64,000 bases of DNA from Acinetobacter piscicola (GTDB lineage Bacteria > Pseudomonadota > Gammaproteobacteria > Pseudomonadales > Moraxellaceae), in the NCBI RefSeq assembly GCF_015218165.1, contig NZ_CP048659.1, forward strand, positions 620,001 through 684,000, given 5' to 3'. Shown here in pieces: positions 60,981-64,000 of this stretch. How positions within the stretch are numbered: the stretch's first letter is position 1; every line of letters starts with the position of its first letter. The translations under genes were made by a program, and so were the position numbers. The notes under the pieces are model-generated. The model worked only from the letters and a program-made list of their open reading frames with translations, searched no databases and was not told the DNA's origin.

Positions 60981-61676
60981 ATGCAAAATATGAAAGTCGC
61001 ATTGCAAGCATTGGCGCTACAGCAGACGAAATTTACATCTGCTCTGCTATTGAAGTTGTTGTGGATGTGCTTGTATGCGGTGGTGTTGAGTATGACATTT
61101 TCCACGACAAGTTTTGCGCAAACTAGCCAAGTGGGGCAGATCTTTAAACAATTGTCAGCCACACCAACAGTACGTGCGAATTTTCAACAGCAAAAGAAAT
61201 TGGCATCGTTGAATAAAACCTTTGTGTCCAATGGTGAGGTTCTATTTTCCAAACAAAATGGTGTGTTATGGCAGATTCAAAGTCCTGTACAAGCCAGTTT
61301 GATTGTGACTCCAAAAAAATTGGTGCAAAAAACCCAACGGACTTTGAGCCAAATTGAAATTGATAAATCACCTTATGGCTCAGTAGCCACCATGTTTTTA
61401 CAGTTGATGTCAGGCAATGAAGCGGCATTGGCAAAAAACTTTAATATCGTTTCAGCCCATTATTCCCCAACGCAATGGAATGTAACATTAACCCCAAAAA
61501 GTAGCTTATTTAAAAAGCTATTTGTGCGTGTAGATGCACAAGGTCAGCGCTTTGTGGACCGTATTGTGATCACTGAAAAAGCCAATAATGCAACGACCAT
61601 TCTATTTAGTCAGCATACGACCCAACCTGTTCAAATGATGGCGACAGAAGATGCTCTTTTCAAATTGGCAAAATAA
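60981..61676 (+). CDS. LolA-like outer membrane lipoprotein carrier (APE cluster)
   Basis: A 231-residue protein with a long N-terminal extension and hydrophobic segment (about 22-43, likely signal or anchor), then a LolA-like domain: VGQIFKQLSATPTVRANFQQQKKLASLNKTFVSNGEVLFSKQNGVLWQIQSP. Thought to ferry the polyene lipid across the periplasm. ATG 60981 follows GAGGA. Overlaps the exporter gene by 26 bases. Confidence 0.85.
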   Translation: MQNMKVALQALALQQTKFTSALLLKLLWMCLYAVVLSMTFSTTSFAQTSQVGQIFKQLSATPTVRANFQQQKKLASLNKTFVSNGEVLFSKQNGVLWQIQSPVQASLIVTPKKLVQKTQRTLSQIEIDKSPYGSVATMFLQLMSGNEAALAKNFNIVSAHYSPTQWNVTLTPKSSLFKKLFVRVDAQGQRFVDRIVITEKANNATTILFSQHTTQPVQMMATEDALFKLAK

Positions 61677-63972
61677 ACTCACTACGCTGTGGCTTGCTAT
61701 TTTATTGATTGTGATCTCTTGCTTAGCCTATGCATGGGTGCAGCGTGATATTCATATTCAAACCAATATTTTTGCACTGTTACCGAAAGAAAACCAAGAC
61801 AAAGCCTCTGAGCAAACGCAAAAATATGTCAGTGAACAGTTGAATAATCAATTGTTTTTGGTCATAGATGCGCCCAATGATCAGGTTTTACAACATGCGA
61901 CTGATTTACTGAAACAACGGGTCGCTGAGACTGCGTTATGGCAGCCATTAAAACCACAATTAGACACTGATCAGTTTGCGCAAACGCTCTATCAGCACCA
62001 TGCAGGGTTGTTAAGTGCAGAAGATATAACTGCGTTAAAACAGCAAGATTATGCCGCGATTACAGAGCAAGCTTTATTACAAGTGATGAGTCCGGGAATG
62101 CCGATCACGGCTGAATTATTGCAAAAAGATCCGCTGTTATTATTTCCGCGTTTTGCAATGAATCTGTCCAATCAGAAAACAGACCAAAGCATTGAAATGG
62201 AACAGGGCTTTGCCACCATTCATGATGAAAAAGGACATTCACGGTTTTTTAATTTATTACTCACACAAAGCCCTTATAATATTGATTATCAAGAAAATAC
62301 AACGACTTGGATGCATAATCTCGATTCAGAGATGCAAAAAATCGGGGCAAAAACCCATTGGACAGGGACGTTATTATTTTCAAGCTTTGGTACGCAGTCG
62401 GCTGAAAAAGAAATTTCGACAATCGGATTAGGCTCAAGTTTGGGTGTGTTGTTGTTGGTCTGGTTTGGTTTCCGTTCATTACGTCCAATGCTGACGGAAT
62501 TTATTGCAGTCAGTAGTGGCAGTCTGGTGGCTTTTGCGGTTACGCATTGGGTATTTGGTGAAATCCATCTGATGACCTTGGTGTTTGGTGCCAGTCTAGT
62601 TGGGGTGTGTGTCGATTTTTCTTTTTATTTTATGGCATTGCAATCACAGCATCGTAAAGTCGATGGTTTTAAGGTTCTAAAACCTGTTTTGCCAAGTCTG
62701 TTTATGGGCTTGATGACGACTTTGGTTGCATATGTATTTTTGACATTTACACCCTTTCCGGGCTTTAAGCAGATTGCAGTTTTCTCCATTGTGGGGTTAA
62801 GTGCTGCGTGGATCACCAGTATTTTATTATTGCCACGTTTAAAGGCACTCAATGCACAGCCTGCAATTGATACCTTGCGCTTTATTGGGCGTGCACGTGA
62901 CTATGTTTTAACGCGTAACACCTTACGTTTTGGCATGATTACCGTCATCGCAGTGGTGTCGATAGGCAGTCTATATTTTCTTAAAGCCAATGATGATATT
63001 CGTAATTTACAAAGTATGGACCAAAAGCTGAAACAAGAAGATCGCTATGTGCGGGAACGTTTTGGGCAGCAGCAAAGTAATGATTATTTCGTCATTCGTG
63101 GCAAAAATACGGCTGAAATTGAACAGCTTGAGCAAGATTTATTGATCCAATTAAATCACTTACAGCAACAGGGTGTATTACAAAGTACACAAGCGATTGG
63201 GCAATCTGTACCGTCTTTAGCCACACAACGTGCCAATATTCAACTGTTACAACAGATTCCAAAAGCTGAGTTGAGCCGTTATGCCACAGCAATGCAACTC
63301 GATGTGGCAGATGTATGGGCATGGCAACAACAACTTTCACAGCAACCGTTATTAAGCCTGTCTGATTTTGCACAGCATCCTTTGGCATTTTTACAGGTCA
63401 ATGCACATGAGCGTTTGGTGATGGTGCAAGGCGTACAACAGGTACAAGCATTGAAGCAGTTACAAACAGCACAGATTCAATTTTTGCAGCCGGTGAGTAA
63501 TTTATCAACTTTGTTTCACAATCATCGTATTCAAGCACAATACTTGCTGCTTTATGCTTTGGCAGCATTGCTGATCGGTTTGACTTTGATTTATGGTGTT
63601 AATGCGATTGTTGCACTGATTTTACCCGTCAGTTTGGCATTGCTCAGTACCTTTGCTGTCCAAGCATGGCTTGGGGTAGAAATTAATTTGTTCAGTATTA
63701 TGGGCACATTTTTGATTATCGGGATTGGGGTGGATTATGCGATTTTTTATCGGCATGGGCATGATCATCCACAAGTTGTCGGTATGGCATTATTCTTATG
63801 TATGATGTCGACTTTACTCGGTTTTGGTTTATTGTCATTGAGTTCGACATATGCCATTCATTGTTTTGGTTTAACGGTTTTATTTGGCGTGATATTTTCA
63901 TTTATTTACGCGACTATTTTTACGAAAGCAGATCATCAACATTCTATTATTTTAAAAGAATCAGCAAAATAG
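61651..63972 (+). CDS. MMPL/RND-family exporter (APE cluster)
   Basis: A 773-residue membrane transporter with two similar halves, each one helix, a periplasmic domain and five helices: SLGVLLLVWFGFRSLRPMLTEF with SLVGVCVDFSFYF in the first, and LLIGLTLIYGVNAIVALI with GTFLIIGIGVDYAIFYRHG in the second. The acidic residue in GVDYA is typical of proton-coupled MMPL proteins. Likely exports the polyene product. Start lies inside the LolA-like gene. Confidence 0.9.
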   Translation: MLFSNWQNKLTTLWLAILLIVISCLAYAWVQRDIHIQTNIFALLPKENQDKASEQTQKYVSEQLNNQLFLVIDAPNDQVLQHATDLLKQRVAETALWQPLKPQLDTDQFAQTLYQHHAGLLSAEDITALKQQDYAAITEQALLQVMSPGMPITAELLQKDPLLLFPRFAMNLSNQKTDQSIEMEQGFATIHDEKGHSRFFNLLLTQSPYNIDYQENTTTWMHNLDSEMQKIGAKTHWTGTLLFSSFGTQSAEKEISTIGLGSSLGVLLLVWFGFRSLRPMLTEFIAVSSGSLVAFAVTHWVFGEIHLMTLVFGASLVGVCVDFSFYFMALQSQHRKVDGFKVLKPVLPSLFMGLMTTLVAYVFLTFTPFPGFKQIAVFSIVGLSAAWITSILLLPRLKALNAQPAIDTLRFIGRARDYVLTRNTLRFGMITVIAVVSIGSLYFLKANDDIRNLQSMDQKLKQEDRYVRERFGQQQSNDYFVIRGKNTAEIEQLEQDLLIQLNHLQQQGVLQSTQAIGQSVPSLATQRANIQLLQQIPKAELSRYATAMQLDVADVWAWQQQLSQQPLLSLSDFAQHPLAFLQVNAHERLVMVQGVQQVQALKQLQTAQIQFLQPVSNLSTLFHNHRIQAQYLLLYALAALLIGLTLIYGVNAIVALILPVSLALLSTFAVQAWLGVEINLFSIMGTFLIIGIGVDYAIFYRHGHDHPQVVGMALFLCMMSTLLGFGLLSLSSTYAIHCFGLTVLFGVIFSFIYATIFTKADHQHSIILKESAK

Positions 63973-63990
63973 CTAAAATTTGGGGAAATC

Positions 63991-64000
63991 ATGAATTCAA
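63991..64000 (+). CDS. next gene of the cluster, start only
   Basis: ATGAATTCAA at the window edge, with GGGGAAATC just upstream and 18 bases after the exporter stop. Only three codons visible; product unknown (APE clusters usually continue with a DUF3261 lipoprotein or ketosynthase). Confidence 0.45.

Noticed and set aside
53075..64000. Flexirubin cluster instead of aryl polyene
   Set aside because: Gene order and content (two ACPs, COG4648 protein, LolA-like, MMPL exporter) fit both related types, but the gammaproteobacterial setting and lack of dialkylresorcinol genes in view favour the APE type; the right-hand part is needed to be final.

Overview
The window looks like a chromosomal segment of an Acinetobacter-type gammaproteobacterium (Moraxellaceae). 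This rests on AT-rich coding DNA, an rRNA operon 3' end with Acinetobacter-like 23S and 5S sequence, fused MnmC and CoaBC, the yibN-grxC-secB order, the rlmN-pilF-rodZ-ispG-hisS-yfgM-bamB-der run, and an aryl-polyene-type cluster beginning just after der. The species cannot be fixed from sequence alone.

Layout. 1-3.5 kb: end of an rRNA operon (spacer, 23S, 5S, strong terminator). 3.5-11.2 kb: small genes, namely a pyridine nucleotide-disulfide oxidoreductase, an unknown lipoprotein, a three-gene overlapping set (two DUF442 phosphatase-like proteins plus a 34-residue lipoprotein), a hydrolase overlapping trxC, hot-dog proteins, a YajQ-type protein and a rhodanese. 11.2-19.3 kb: mnmC, yciI, septation protein YciB, a PHP phosphoesterase, a bestrophin, a radC broken by an in-frame stop, coaBC and a cytochrome b562. 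19.5-20.6 kb: a complete IS30-family element. 20.6-25.5 kb: secB, grxC, rhodanese, rsgA, orn, a Bax1-I protein and fabI. 25.6-31.4 kb: a macA-macB-outer membrane factor efflux operon and holA. 31.4-35.4 kb: lptE, leuS and a DUF4124 protein. 36-39.3 kb: branched-chain amino acid genes ilvB-ilvN-ilvC, with a structured 560-base leader and a downstream stretch holding two decayed copies of the ilvC tail. 39.7-43.4 kb: two secreted unknowns, a glycosyltransferase, a PAP2 phosphatase and iscX. 43.5-52.9 kb: ndk and the rlmN-der housekeeping run.

53 kb to the window end is a tightly packed, overlapping operon that matches aryl polyene (APE) pigment clusters: chain-length-factor-like ketosynthase, PlsC-like acyltransferase, two acyl carrier proteins, a COG4648-type membrane protein, an acyl-activating enzyme fused to a FabZ-like dehydratase, GT2 glycosyltransferase, LpxL/HtrB-like acyltransferase, aromatic amino acid ammonia-lyase, hot-dog thioesterase, LolA-like carrier and MMPL exporter. 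Ketosynthase, ketoreductase and second dehydratase genes are expected beyond the right edge.

I saw no CRISPR array, prophage or defence island. The least ordinary features are the serial ilvC tail remnants (the nearer one differs from the real tail only at synonymous sites), the structured ilvB leader with repeated AGTTATAACT palindromes, the radC nonsense mutation, the paired DUF442/lipoprotein set, and the ligase-dehydratase fusion in the polyene cluster.
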